In this document: piece after piece, positions 1-8,229 of the stretch
Layout of the letters: the number at the start of each line of letters is the position of its first letter
How positions within the stretch are numbered: position 1 is the first letter of the stretch
NCBI GenBank assembly: GCA_951812655.1
Contig: OX638319.1
Coordinates: forward strand, 1 to 64,000
DNA: 64,000 nt
Direction of reading: 5' to 3'
Source of the DNA: an uncultured Candidatus Nitrosopumilus sp.
GTDB lineage: Archaea > Thermoproteota > Nitrososphaeria > Nitrososphaerales > Nitrosopumilaceae
Translations under genes and position numbers: made by a program
Notes under the pieces: generated by a model
What the model saw: only the letters and a program-made list of their open reading frames with translations
What the model was told of the DNA's origin: nothing
The model's database searches: none

Positions 1-348
1 GTAATCTTTGCTCTTGGTGAAGCAGGAATCATAGATCCTGAAGAAGCAGAGAAAAAGACAAAAAAGACTGCCAAAAAGGCAACTGCCAAAAAGACGGCTT
101 CTAAGAAAACTAAAGATGCTAAAGTCGAGGCTACTGTGGAAACGCCAGAGGTCGAGGCTACTGTGGAAACGCCAGAGGTCGAGGCTACTGTGGAAACGCC
201 AGAGGTCGAGGCTACTGTGGAAACGCCAGAGGTCGAGGCTACTGTGGAAACGCCAGAGGTCGAGGCTACTGTGGAAACGCCAGAGGTCGAGGCTACTGTG
301 GAAACATTGGGTGATCCCGAGTCTGATTACGAGCCAATTGAAGAATAA
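1..348 (+). CDS. 3' end of unidentified protein with Lys/Ala-rich segment and acidic repeat tail
   Basis: The reading frame is open from the first base of the window and stops at TAA 346-348, so only the last 115 residues are visible and the start lies upstream. The visible part begins with an ordinary segment (VIFALGEAGIIDPEEAEK). A Lys/Thr/Ala-rich stretch follows (KKTAKKATAKK type, histone H1-like in composition), then six and a bit copies of the nonapeptide VEATVETPE, then an acidic end (SDYEPIEE). The basic then strongly acidic tail suggests a flexible extension on a nucleic-acid-binding or ribosome-associated protein, but that is inference. I do not recognise the parent protein from this fragment. 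The T-rich stretch after the stop (about 365-400) may end transcription before rlmN. Confidence 0.8.
   Translation, partial: VIFALGEAGIIDPEEAEKKTKKTAKKATAKKTASKKTKDAKVEATVETPEVEATVETPEVEATVETPEVEATVETPEVEATVETPEVEATVETPEVEATVETLGDPESDYEPIEE
124..305 (+). repeat. 27-bp in-frame tandem repeat, 6 full copies plus 20 bp
   Basis: Unit starts lie at 124, 151, 178, 205, 232 and 259, with a truncated seventh copy at 286-305. Each unit encodes VEATVETPE. All full copies are identical at nucleotide level, with no synonymous differences, which points to recent expansion or continuing homogenisation rather than old repeats kept by protein selection. Confidence 0.95.
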
Positions 349-444
349 CCTTCTTCTCTCTTTCACCTTTTAGTTTTTTACATTTTTTCATTTTTTATAC
401 AATTGATTAAATTATGATATGTTCTAACAATCTATGAACACAAT

Positions 445-1500
445 ATGACAGATCTTTATCGCTTGCTTCCTGAAGAAATGGAAAAATTGGTAATTGATAT
501 GGGATATCCTAGATATCGAGCAGATCAAATTCTGTTGCCACTGTATTACAAATTCCCAAAGTCCATTTCAGATATTAAACAATTGCCAAAAAAAATGATT
601 GAGGAACTAATTGATGCTGGTTATACAATAGGTTCTGCCAAAGAAACTCATCGAGTAGAAAGTGATGACGGGGATACGACAAAACTGTTGCTAAGTCTCA
701 CAAATGATTCTTCTGTGGAAACTGTTCTAATGCAGTATGGTCCTTCAAAGATTGGAGGTCATCCGAGATCGACAATCTGTGTTTCTACTCAAATTGGTTG
801 TGCAATGGGATGTGTGTTTTGCGCAACAGGTCAAATGGGATTTGAAACAAATCTGAAAGCTGAACACATAGTATCTCAAGTGATTCATTTCGCAGAGATT
901 CTGCAACAGCGTGGAGAGCACGTGACAAATTTGGTCTTTATGGGAATGGGCGAGCCAATGGCAAACTATGATGAAATGATTAGGTCTGTAAGAATTTTGA
1001 CACATGACCGTGGATTTGGACTGGGTCAGCGGCACATCACAATTTCCACTATTGGGATTAAATCTGGGATAGAGAGATTGGCAGAAGAGAATTTGCAAAT
1101 CGGTCTTGCTATATCTCTTCACGCCCCCAATAACGAATTGCGTAAAAATCTGGTTCCTACAGCAAGTCCGAATTCTGTTGAGGAAATCATTGAATCCGGC
1201 AGAAATTATTTCAAGAAGACTGGACGTCGTGTAACGTTTGAATATGCTTTAATGGCCGGGATTAACGATTCTCCTAAAATTGCAAAAGAATTAGCTCGAC
1301 TTCTGAAGGGTAACGGCTCTCATGTAAATTTAATTCCGATTAATCCCACTGCTGGTAATTTTGAGCGACCATCTGAAAATAGTGTTACCACTTTTGAACA
1401 AATTCTGTCTGATGCTGGCGTAAACTGTACGATTCGGATAGAAAAGGGGACTGAAATTTCAGCTGCATGCGGTCAGCTCCGAATTGACATGCTTGAATAG
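445..1500 (+). CDS. rlmN: RlmN-type radical SAM RNA methyltransferase
   Basis: The 351-residue protein is full length for the RlmN/Cfr family, which methylates C2 of adenine in 23S rRNA (A2503) and, in bacteria, tRNA A37. The radical SAM cluster motif CxxxCxxC is at C119, C123 and C126 (GCAMGCVFCATG), followed by GMGEPM, the SAM-contacting GGE-like motif. The family's C-terminal cysteine, which carries the transient methyl group, is present in AACGQL (C342). The ATG at 445 follows an AT-rich promoter-like stretch (about 405-425). The gene stands alone ahead of the ribosomal/RNA polymerase cluster, so a ribosome-modification role fits. The family is certain; the exact substrate in archaea is inferred. 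Confidence 0.93.
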   Translation: MTDLYRLLPEEMEKLVIDMGYPRYRADQILLPLYYKFPKSISDIKQLPKKMIEELIDAGYTIGSAKETHRVESDDGDTTKLLLSLTNDSSVETVLMQYGPSKIGGHPRSTICVSTQIGCAMGCVFCATGQMGFETNLKAEHIVSQVIHFAEILQQRGEHVTNLVFMGMGEPMANYDEMIRSVRILTHDRGFGLGQRHITISTIGIKSGIERLAEENLQIGLAISLHAPNNELRKNLVPTASPNSVEEIIESGRNYFKKTGRRVTFEYALMAGINDSPKIAKELARLLKGNGSHVNLIPINPTAGNFERPSENSVTTFEQILSDAGVNCTIRIEKGTEISAACGQLRIDMLE

Positions 1501-1556
1501 ACTTTATTGATTTCTGTTCTAAGTCTTAAAATAGGGCTTTCAGGGATTTTACACAC

Positions 1557-1856
1557 ATGGCAACTAAGAAATCCCATGGCCGTTCACATGGATTTAAACA
1601 TAAATCTCGATCTGTAATGACAAAAAAATCTCCAAGAGGAGTATCATTCTTACTGCGTGAGTATCATGAAGGCCAGCAAGCTCTTATAATTATTGATCCT
1701 AGACAACACAAAGGATTGCCACACCGACGATATCACGGCAAAGTTGGTGTAGTCACTACTGTTGGAAGACGTACTGTTATACTTGATGTTAAATTGGGAA
1801 ATAAATCAAAAACTTTAATCACTAGATTAGATCACGTTAAACCATTCGGTGTATGA
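1557..1856 (+). CDS. rpl21e: 50S ribosomal protein L21e
   Basis: A basic protein of 99 residues, the usual size for archaeal/eukaryotic L21e, beginning MATKKSHGRSHGFKHKSR and containing the family's conserved DPRQHKGLPHRRYHGKVG region. It is a structural protein of the large ribosomal subunit. It opens the widely conserved archaeal cluster L21e-Rpo4-DUF655-RsmA-HemK. Its stop TGA (1854-1856) lies one base before the likely ATG of rpo4, so the genes are probably co-transcribed and translationally coupled. Confidence 0.97.
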   Translation: MATKKSHGRSHGFKHKSRSVMTKKSPRGVSFLLREYHEGQQALIIIDPRQHKGLPHRRYHGKVGVVTTVGRRTVILDVKLGNKSKTLITRLDHVKPFGV

Positions 1857-1857
1857 T

Positions 1858-2184
1858 ATGGAAGAAGTAAAAAAGAAACAAGCTATTTCTCTTTCAGAAG
1901 TAAAAGAAATCTTGGGCAAGGTTGATGTTGAGGAAATGGATCAAATTCAGCGTTGGACCTATGATTATGTTTCAAAATTTGTTTCGACAGATGCGAAAGA
2001 AGCAAAAGAAATGAAAAAGAAACTGATTAAAGAATGTGATTTAACAGAAGACGAGGCTGTTGAAATAGTTAACATTAGACCTACAAGCCTTGCAGAATTA
2101 CGTTCCTTTACTTTCGGTTGGAAAAAACTGATTCTTGCAGAAACTCTGGAAAAAATGCTCAAAATAATCAAGGAGCACTCGTAA
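1858..2184 (+). CDS. rpo4: DNA-directed RNA polymerase subunit Rpo4 (RpoF/Rpb4)
   Basis: This protein of about 108 residues matches archaeal Rpo4, which pairs with Rpo7 to form the RNA polymerase stalk that helps open complex formation and binds emerging RNA. Visible hallmarks are the ISLSEVKEIL start, the acidic/helical middle and the HRDC-like C-terminal segment (LTEDEAVEIVNIRPTSLAELR). A GTG at 1849 is in frame, but the ATG at 1858, just after the L21e stop, is preferred because it gives the family's normal N-terminus and tight spacing. It sits second in the conserved ribosome/transcription cluster. Confidence 0.95.
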   Translation: MEEVKKKQAISLSEVKEILGKVDVEEMDQIQRWTYDYVSKFVSTDAKEAKEMKKKLIKECDLTEDEAVEIVNIRPTSLAELRSFTFGWKKLILAETLEKMLKIIKEHS

Positions 2185-2204
2185 GTTTTTAGTGGTGTTT
2201 TATT

Positions 2205-2771
2205 TTGCACCGGGCACAATCCCCCCCTAGAAAATACGATGAGTACGCGTATGTTTTAGATTTTAATTCCCGAGGCAAATCATCCACCGTTCGTGGAAGG
2301 GACGGAATCATTGTCACGGCGATTGGCGAGAGCAGGTTGACTTTGTTGGAAATTCTTGGGATTCCAAATTCTACATTTGAAATTGGCGAAAAAATCTATA
2401 TCGGAAAAGAAGGCCGAACAAAGGTATTGTCAGTTTTAGGAAAGATGGAATATGAAAAAATTTCATCTTCATCTCAGAGTGAATTAGAAACAGTTGTGGA
2501 AAATATTGTGACTGACAATGAATCAAAATTCGTAGACTATCTCAACAATGCACAGCCACTAACTCCGAGAATCCATGCACTTGAATTAATTCCTGGAATC
2601 GGAAAGATCTACATGAAGAATATGATTGAAGAAAGAGAAAAGAAAAAATTTGAGAGTTATCTGGATTTGCAGGAACGCGTAGGACTGAAAGAACCTATCA
2701 AACACATCTCTGAACGAATCATGGGTGAAATAACTGGTGAAAGTAGAATGAATCTCTTTGTAAAGAGATGA
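2205..2771 (+). CDS. DUF655 family putative RNA-binding protein
   Basis: 188 residues; the start is TTG at 2205. The protein matches the archaeal DUF655 family: an N-terminal OB-like beta region (KYDEYAYVLDF, then GRDGIIVTAIGESRLTLLEI) and a C-terminal helix-hairpin-helix region around LELIPGIGKIYMKNMIEEREKK, a motif that binds nucleic acid backbones. In archaea it is almost always encoded between rpo4 and rsmA, as here, so a role in rRNA processing or ribosome assembly is often suggested but not proven. It overlaps the rsmA start by 4 bp (ATGA), indicating translational coupling. Confidence 0.88.
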   Translation: MHRAQSPPRKYDEYAYVLDFNSRGKSSTVRGRDGIIVTAIGESRLTLLEILGIPNSTFEIGEKIYIGKEGRTKVLSVLGKMEYEKISSSSQSELETVVENIVTDNESKFVDYLNNAQPLTPRIHALELIPGIGKIYMKNMIEEREKKKFESYLDLQERVGLKEPIKHISERIMGEITGESRMNLFVKR

Positions 2772-3475
2772 TAAAACGAAAACGACTAGGACAACATTTT
2801 CTCAATTCGAATTCCATAGCCCGTTCAATTGTTTCTGAGGCCAAGATCACAAAAAAAGACACGGTACTGGAAATTGGAACAGGATTGGGAATCTTGACTT
2901 CCTTGCTATGCATTAACGCTGAAAAGGTGATATCTGTAGATGTGGATGAAAGTCTTATCGATGCTGCAAAATCCAAATTCTCTAATTTAGATAACTTGGT
3001 CTTGAGATCGGGTGACGGGTTTGAGCAAAGAGATGATTTTTCTATATTTGTCTCCAATCTTCCGTATTCCAAGAGTAAGACCGCTATAGAATGGCTAGCA
3101 AGATGTTCTTTTTCCCATGGCGTGATAATGGTTCAAAAGGAATTTGCAGAAAAATTACTCACCAAATCCGCTAAGAAAAGGAAATCCGTTGGCATAATTG
3201 CAAATCATACATTCGAGATCACTTCCTTGTTTGATGTGGGAAAAAACAATTTCTCGCCTCCTCCTAAGGTTGATTCCGTAGTTCTAAAAATTGTCAAAAA
3301 AAACAGCATGACTATAGAATTGATTCAAACAATTAACAAAATTTTCTCATATAGGAGAAAAACTGTTAAAAATATTCTGAAACAATTCAATAGGGAAACT
3401 GCGACAAATAAACGAGTGGATGACCTTTCTGGAGATGAGATAATCAGTCTTGCAAAACAAATTCTTAAAAAATGA
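2768..3475 (+). CDS. rsmA: 16S rRNA (adenine(1518)-N6/adenine(1519)-N6)-dimethyltransferase
   Basis: 235 residues, slightly short for the KsgA/Dim1 family. It dimethylates the two adjacent adenines in the 3'-terminal helix 45 of 16S rRNA using S-adenosylmethionine. The N-terminal RLGQHFLNS signature, the SAM-binding LEIGTGLGILT motif, an acidic residue ending the second strand (VDVDE) and the catalytic NLPYSKS (motif IV) are all visible. The C-terminal helical domain is short. It starts 4 bp inside DUF655 and overlaps hemK by 26 bp, part of one tightly packed operon. Confidence 0.95.
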   Translation: MIKRKRLGQHFLNSNSIARSIVSEAKITKKDTVLEIGTGLGILTSLLCINAEKVISVDVDESLIDAAKSKFSNLDNLVLRSGDGFEQRDDFSIFVSNLPYSKSKTAIEWLARCSFSHGVIMVQKEFAEKLLTKSAKKRKSVGIIANHTFEITSLFDVGKNNFSPPPKVDSVVLKIVKKNSMTIELIQTINKIFSYRRKTVKNILKQFNRETATNKRVDDLSGDEIISLAKQILKK

Positions 3476-3983
3476 CGAATATCCTCCTTCTGAGGATACT
3501 TTTTTCATGGTGGAGCACCTCAAAAATGAGCAAGGTGGTTTTGCTTTGGATGTGGGAAGTGGTTCGGGATACCTAACAAAATTGCTCTATGAAAATTTCT
3601 CGTATGTTGTTGGAACTGATATTAACTTTGATGTATTGAGACGCCCAACATACAAAACCGATAATCTAGTTTGCTGCAACGGATCGGATGCATTAAAAAT
3701 AAAATTTGATTTAATCGTATGTAATTTACCTTACCTTGCAACTGAAGAGATCTTGGATATTGCGACGGATGGAGGTGCCGAAGGATTTGAAGTTCCGAAG
3801 AAAATATTTGATTCTGTAATTGAAAACATGGCAAATAATGCCAAATTTATTTTTGTTACTTCTTCTCTTTCAAACTATCAAAAACTGATTGACTATGCTC
3901 AAAAATTGGGTCTGAAAACTCGAATTATTGCAAAAAAGAAACTCTTCTTTGAAGAATTAATCCTTGTGGAATCTACAAATTAA
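3450..3983 (+). CDS. HemK/PrmC-family N5-glutamine or related methyltransferase
   Basis: 177 residues with a TTG start at 3450, overlapping rsmA in another frame. It has the SAM-binding LDVGSGSGYLT motif, an acidic loop (GTDINFDVL) and CNLPYLAT, the N(P/L)PY motif that binds the planar amide or amine substrate. This compact single-domain form is the archaeal HemK2/Mtq2 type, which in eukaryotes methylates the GGQ glutamine of release factor eRF1 together with Trm112. By analogy it probably methylates aRF1; that is inference. Its stop immediately abuts the stop of the convergent isocitrate dehydrogenase gene. Confidence 0.87.
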   Translation: MQNKFLKNDEYPPSEDTFFMVEHLKNEQGGFALDVGSGSGYLTKLLYENFSYVVGTDINFDVLRRPTYKTDNLVCCNGSDALKIKFDLIVCNLPYLATEEILDIATDGGAEGFEVPKKIFDSVIENMANNAKFIFVTSSLSNYQKLIDYAQKLGLKTRIIAKKKLFFEELILVESTN

Positions 3984-5033
3984 TTATTTACTTAGTTTGT
4001 CTTTTGCAACTGCAAGTATTGCATCTGTCATCTGAGTAGTTGATGCAGTTCCTCCTATGTCCCAAGTGACTGTTTTTCCTTCGTTGATCACTTGGTAGGT
4101 TGCGTCAAATATGGCGTCTCCAATCTCTTTTTCGCCCAAATACTGTGCCATCCATGCCCCAGACAGTACCGTTGCAGTTGGATTCACTTTGTTCTGCCCT
4201 GCAAATTGTGGCGCGCTTCCATGGGCTGCTTCAAACATGGCAAAATTATCTCCCATGTTTGCAGAATAAATTAATCCTATGGAGCCTACTAATCCTGATG
4301 CCAGCTCTGAAATGATATCCATGAATAAGTTGGTGCTTACAAGAACCGCTCCATTGAACTGTTCAGGCGCAACCACCATTTGCTGTGCCATGTTGTCAAT
4401 GTAAATTTCTGATAATTCCACATCTGTTCCTTCAACTGCTTTCTGAGCTGAATTCCAAAAAATACCGTCTGTTTGTTTTAGTATGTTTCTTTTAGTAATC
4501 GCAACCATTTTTTTCATATTGTTATGATTGGCCCATTTCATTGCGGAATTTAGAAATCTGTCACATCCTGGTCGGGTGATCTTTCTAATGGCAATTGCCG
4601 CGTCATCAGTAATTTTTGTTTCAATTCCCGTGTACAATCCCTCTGTGGCTTCTCTGAAGCAAACACAATCTAGCTTTCTATCCGGAGTTAGTCTGTCGTA
4701 TGTTTTAGTCGGTCTGATGTTGGAATACAGCTCAAATTTTTGTCTTAGTGTAACTGCGACACTTCTCGGGGCCCCTGGAATGGGAATTGTTGTAGTTGGA
4801 CCCTTGAAGCATGCATCTGATTCTTCCAAAATTTTCATCGTTTCGTCTGGGATGTATGATTTGTCTTTTCTTCCATTTTTTTCCCATTGTTCTGAACCTG
4901 CCTCACACAAAATGATCTCTGATTCCAAGCTACATTCTCTTAAAATTTTGAGCATCGAGTCTACGACTTCGGGTCCTATTCCATCTCCTTTCATCACTGC
5001 GGCTTTTTTACTCAACATGGAACTTCTAGGCAT
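3984..5033 (-). CDS. icd: Isocitrate/isopropylmalate dehydrogenase family, probable isocitrate dehydrogenase
   Basis: 349 residues of the beta-decarboxylating dehydrogenase family. Visible are the N-terminal GDGIGPEV, the substrate loop SVAVTLRQKFELYSNIRP, which resembles the S-x-x-x-TLR loop of NAD-type isocitrate dehydrogenases more than that of isopropylmalate or homoisocitrate enzymes, and the nucleotide-binding segment HGSAPQFAGQNKVNPTA. The two cofactor-determining positions are Gln-Phe, neither the Lys-Tyr of E. coli NADP-IDH nor the Asp-Ile of NAD enzymes, so cofactor choice cannot be read. Oxidation of isocitrate to 2-oxoglutarate is most likely. A homoisocitrate role in the lysine pathway at 35-46 kb cannot be excluded. 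Confidence 0.85.
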   Translation of the reverse strand: MPRSSMLSKKAAVMKGDGIGPEVVDSMLKILRECSLESEIILCEAGSEQWEKNGRKDKSYIPDETMKILEESDACFKGPTTTIPIPGAPRSVAVTLRQKFELYSNIRPTKTYDRLTPDRKLDCVCFREATEGLYTGIETKITDDAAIAIRKITRPGCDRFLNSAMKWANHNNMKKMVAITKRNILKQTDGIFWNSAQKAVEGTDVELSEIYIDNMAQQMVVAPEQFNGAVLVSTNLFMDIISELASGLVGSIGLIYSANMGDNFAMFEAAHGSAPQFAGQNKVNPTATVLSGAWMAQYLGEKEIGDAIFDATYQVINEGKTVTWDIGGTASTTQMTDAILAVAKDKLSK

Positions 5034-5292
5034 TTATTATTTAATTCTACCCTAGTCTTGCGAAAATTTTTCTCAAAACTAAATCGTGCCAGTTTAGTAA
5101 TTCATCTTTAGACATACATAATTCAAGTTGTGTATGTTGGATTTGAAACCAAAGGATTAGTTCAAATCATTGTATTTTGTACATATCTGAAAAAATTGGA
5201 ATGTGAAAATGACCTTTAATTAATCACTAAGAAAAATTCTAGCCATTTTGTGACAAGTGAATTTATTTACGCATTATTCTTAGGGTTTCTAT

Positions 5293-5379
5293 GCGGGGGT
5301 CGCCTAGCCTGGTAGGGCGTGAGATTGCTAATTTCATGTTCGCAAGAACTCGTGGGTTCGAATCCCTCTCCCCGCGCCA
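5293..5379 (+). tRNA. tRNA-Ser (GCU anticodon), CCA encoded
   Basis: A cloverleaf folds by eye. The acceptor GCGGGGG pairs with TCCCCGC (one G-U). The D stem is GCCT/GGGC. The anticodon stem TGAGA/TTTCA encloses loop TTGCTAA, so the anticodon is GCU. There is a long variable arm with stem GTTC/GAAC, typical of serine tRNAs, and a T arm with TTCGAAT loop. The discriminator is G and GCCA ends the gene, so CCA is encoded. One mismatch is visible in the T stem. No intron is needed. Confidence 0.93.
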
Positions 5380-5414
5380 TTAAAACTTAATAGGCCGATT
5401 TTGGAAGTTTTCGT

Positions 5415-5576
5415 ATGGGACGAAGAAAAACTCAAAAAATTATACGTACTGGCCCAAAAAATGCCACAACTGGAATGTGTCCTTTGTGTCAAACGATTGG
5501 AAAAATATTCCTTCTAGGTTCGCCTGGAGAAGAGAGGGCAAAATGTGAGAAATGTCGTCAAGAGTTTGAATTATAG
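5415..5576 (+). CDS. Small zinc-ribbon protein (53 aa)
   Basis: The frame runs from ATG at 5415 to TAG at 5574-5576 and encodes a basic 53-residue protein. It starts MGRRKTQKIIR and carries two CxxC knuckles, CPLC (residues 22-25) and CEKC (44-47), spaced as in a zinc ribbon. It lies 35 bp after the tRNA-Ser gene. Similar short zinc ribbons in archaea often act in transcription or translation, but no specific family is recognised. The two paired CxxC motifs and clean start/stop make it a credible gene. Confidence 0.75.
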   Translation: MGRRKTQKIIRTGPKNATTGMCPLCQTIGKIFLLGSPGEERAKCEKCRQEFEL

Positions 5577-5949
5577 TTTTGTTTTTATTCAAATACAATC
5601 GTGAATAATTTCATTTTTTTGCTGGTCTGATCATTTTAGGTAGTTGTCGAAAATTGGAGTGTTGATCGTGGGTGCAAAAACTAGAATTTTTTGTTTTCAA
5701 ATGTGTGAAACTCTCCTTTTCCTAGCGTTTCGAATCTAAAAGATAATTTTTTGAAACTATTGGGAATTCCTTACATTTGTTGAATCCTTTGCTCTCATTG
5801 ATTCTACTTTTGAGAAATTCTCATCGTGTGGATATCCTGTTTGGAATCTTTTTTTGAGCCTGATTGTGATTTTTCACAAACTGAAAAAACCATGAGTGTG
5901 GGGCATTTACCAATAACTTTTTAAGACAATTTTCTATTGATAGATAATC
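5577..5949. other. 373-bp stretch without a recognisable gene
   Basis: AT-rich intergenic DNA. No open frame with gene-like composition, tRNA-like fold or strong inverted repeat was seen. The last 60 bp before 5950 contain AT-rich sequence (around 5915-5945) that may hold the promoter of the small coiled-coil gene that follows. Confidence 0.5.
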
Positions 5950-6120
5950 ATGAGTTCAGAAGCTGAAACAATCTATGAGAGAGTCGCAAAACTCGAGGAT
6001 GAAATTGCATTACTTCGAAGTGAAGTTGATATTCTAAAACAGGCACTAAGAAACAAAATTGCTCGTCATGAAATATCGATGATCAAGAAAGGAACTGATG
6101 TGGATTCTATAATTGATTAA
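5950..6120 (+). CDS. Small predicted coiled-coil protein (56 aa)
   Basis: The frame ATG 5950 to TAA 6120 encodes 56 residues. Residues 9-38 (ERVAKLEDEIALLRSEVDIL and on) show a clear heptad pattern of Leu/Ile/Val with charged flanks, like a short parallel coiled coil or prefoldin-like helix. The C-terminal end is polar. The product is probably an oligomerising small protein; no known family is assigned. Its stop codon overlaps that of the convergent SirB1-like gene by 4 bp (TTAA). Confidence 0.7.
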   Translation: MSSEAETIYERVAKLEDEIALLRSEVDILKQALRNKIARHEISMIKKGTDVDSIID

Positions 6121-6935
6121 TTTTTTGTCTTTATTCTTCTAATCAATTCTAAAATAAAATCTACGTCATCTGCATTTGGATTTATTTCCAAGTATTTGTT
6201 CAAATATTCTAAGGCTGTTTCAAAATTTAATAATCTCTCTTCTAAAATCCCCTTATCCCTCACATCTTCAGGTGATTCTGGATGCATTGCCAAAACCATG
6301 TTGATACATCGTAACGCTTTTTCATAAGCAAATGATTGTAGATAGGAATTTTTTAGGTTGCGGGTCAACCTTATGATTATTTGTTCTGGTCCAACTTCGT
6401 CAAGAAACTCGGGTTTGAAGTCTAATTGGCCTCCAAAATTAACATCCAAAATTTCTTGCAAATCGTCAACGTCTAGTAGTCGTCCATCATAGAACGGATC
6501 CAAAATCATTTCTTCGTTGTATTTTACTAATACGTGGCCAGGAAATCCTACAATTTTGAGATCTAATCCGATAAATTTGGCAACTTCTACATACAGAATT
6601 GATATTGTGATTGGAAGTCCCACTTTTTTGTCAATCACTTCGTTTAAAAAATTATTTTTTGGATTATAGTAATCGTCATCATCTCCGCTAAAACCTAAGT
6701 TTTCAAAGAGATGTTCATTTAACATTGAAATGAGATATGTTGGATTTTTAACATCACTAATTGACTCTTTGAGAGATTTACCGATCTTGTTTATTTTCAT
6801 GATGTATTCCTCAACATTAAGATCTGGGTACTCTACAATCTGTGCAAATTTTAGACACTTCTCAACCAGGTTATAGTTTGAACTTTTTACAAATGAAAGC
6901 CATTCTGCAACTAGCGGATCAAATTTTTTTTCCAA
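6117..6935 (-). CDS. SirB1-like transglutaminase-fold protein with C-terminal TPR region
   Basis: 272 residues from a TTG start. The middle (about residues 75-175) matches the SirB1/transglutaminase-like 2 domain: NxFLNEVIDKKVGLPITISILY, GFPGHVLVKY and ILDPFYDGRLL, which include the conserved His and Asp of this fold. The usual catalytic Cys of transglutaminases is not evident. The C-terminal 90 residues form tetratricopeptide-like helices (YEKALRCINMVLAMHPESPEDV, then LNFETALEYLNKYLEINPNADD). The molecular function of SirB1 proteins is unclear. It is probably co-transcribed with the upstream gene, which ends 3 bp before this start. Confidence 0.82.
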   Translation of the reverse strand: MEKKFDPLVAEWLSFVKSSNYNLVEKCLKFAQIVEYPDLNVEEYIMKINKIGKSLKESISDVKNPTYLISMLNEHLFENLGFSGDDDDYYNPKNNFLNEVIDKKVGLPITISILYVEVAKFIGLDLKIVGFPGHVLVKYNEEMILDPFYDGRLLDVDDLQEILDVNFGGQLDFKPEFLDEVGPEQIIIRLTRNLKNSYLQSFAYEKALRCINMVLAMHPESPEDVRDKGILEERLLNFETALEYLNKYLEINPNADDVDFILELIRRIKTKN

Positions 6936-6938
6936 TGG

Positions 6939-8159
6939 CTATGGACTCATTTTATTGAGATATAATTGGGGATCCTTGAGTTCCCTTGTGTTTGGAGGGA
7001 CTTCTATCATTTTCTTGAACGTATCCTTGCCTAGTTTATCAAAAACCACTTTGGTAAAGTCCTTGCCCATGCTCTTTCTTACCTGATATGATGAAAAATC
7101 CGTTCCCATGAAGGTCGTAAGGTAGTTTTGAAAATCTTGATCATCTTTAAGGATGGTTTCAACAGCAAAGTCAGCCATGCCTTCCATGGCAGTAAACGCA
7201 GCGTGGTGTTGTTGAATGGGGACCAGCCATTTTTTGTAAATTTCCACTAGTTCCGGAATGGATTCTCCAATTTTTGGATCTATCTCAACGTGTGTAAATG
7301 TCATGATATCTGGACCAATCTGCTCAATTAGGAAATGATCTGGATTCAAAAAGAAAAACAAGTTTGCCTTTTTAGCATATGGAAAGTCATCTGGTACTGC
7401 CTGTAGTTGACAGTATTCTGCTAACTTGTTTACTGTCTCAGCATCCAGTGCTAGAATTATCTTTGCCAACTCTTCGTTGATTCTGTTTACTTCCATTGCT
7501 GCATTTTTGTTAATTTGTTGCAAATTTTCTTGTGCAGAATGAATGAGCTCTTCTAGTATTGTCATCTTTACTGCTCCGTGATATCCTGAATTCACCTTTT
7601 CAAATGTTGACTCGTATGGTTCACCCTGTTTGTAAAGAACAATTTGAGGATATCTGGATAAGATGAATTTGTTTAAGTAAATTACTGAATCAAGATAATC
7701 TCCATAAGTCGTTGTAATTTTTGAGATGTATTGAATGGCGTATGTGGAGTATACGAAGTATTTTGCAGTATCTTGCTGCATGAGCTCTGCAATTTTTTTT
7801 AGATTTTCTTTTGCAACTGCATTAAACAGTTCTGTTACAAACTCCTTTGATTCTTTGTCTGCAAACACTTTTCTTCCTTTAATTCTCTTCAGCTCTTCTA
7901 ACTCTGGGTATTCAATCTGTATGTTTTCTGGAACCTTGATCCCCAAAAATTCTTCTATTTTATTTTTAAATTCTGGAACCGTTTGCTTGGTTATCTCTTC
8001 CAATCCTTCGAATTTGACTTTATTTGCAATGTCGTCTTTTGCCTTGACTGCAAGCTCTATGATCTCTCTTTCCTCATCAATCTCCACTGATAATTGACCA
8101 AATAGCGCATCTGCAAATTCTTGAAATTCTCCCAATGAGTATGAAATCTGAAAATGCAC
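6939..8159 (-). CDS. Conserved hypothetical protein, possible inactive zincin-like fold
   Basis: 406 residues from a GTG start. No signal peptide or membrane segment is seen; the protein is mostly helical and acidic. I do not recognise it as a named family. A segment reading TILEELIHSAQ (about residues 200-210) is one residue from a metallopeptidase HExxH motif, with Glu where the first His should be. Further on, HHAAFTAMEGMADFAVE resembles the downstream Glu-containing helix of gluzincin-type folds. This could be a degenerate metallopeptidase or chance. It ends 3 bp before the SirB1-like gene, suggesting a shared operon. Confidence 0.72.
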   Translation of the reverse strand: MHFQISYSLGEFQEFADALFGQLSVEIDEEREIIELAVKAKDDIANKVKFEGLEEITKQTVPEFKNKIEEFLGIKVPENIQIEYPELEELKRIKGRKVFADKESKEFVTELFNAVAKENLKKIAELMQQDTAKYFVYSTYAIQYISKITTTYGDYLDSVIYLNKFILSRYPQIVLYKQGEPYESTFEKVNSGYHGAVKMTILEELIHSAQENLQQINKNAAMEVNRINEELAKIILALDAETVNKLAEYCQLQAVPDDFPYAKKANLFFFLNPDHFLIEQIGPDIMTFTHVEIDPKIGESIPELVEIYKKWLVPIQQHHAAFTAMEGMADFAVETILKDDQDFQNYLTTFMGTDFSSYQVRKSMGKDFTKVVFDKLGKDTFKKMIEVPPNTRELKDPQLYLNKMSP

Positions 8160-8229
8160 AATTTAAGATTATCTTGATTTTTTATGAAACAAATTATTAG
8201 CTCCAAAACAACTGTTCTATTATCAGAAA

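Noticed and set aside
124-305. Possible CRISPR-like array
   Set aside because: The repeats are direct and contiguous without unique spacers and stay in one coding frame, so this is a protein-coding minisatellite.
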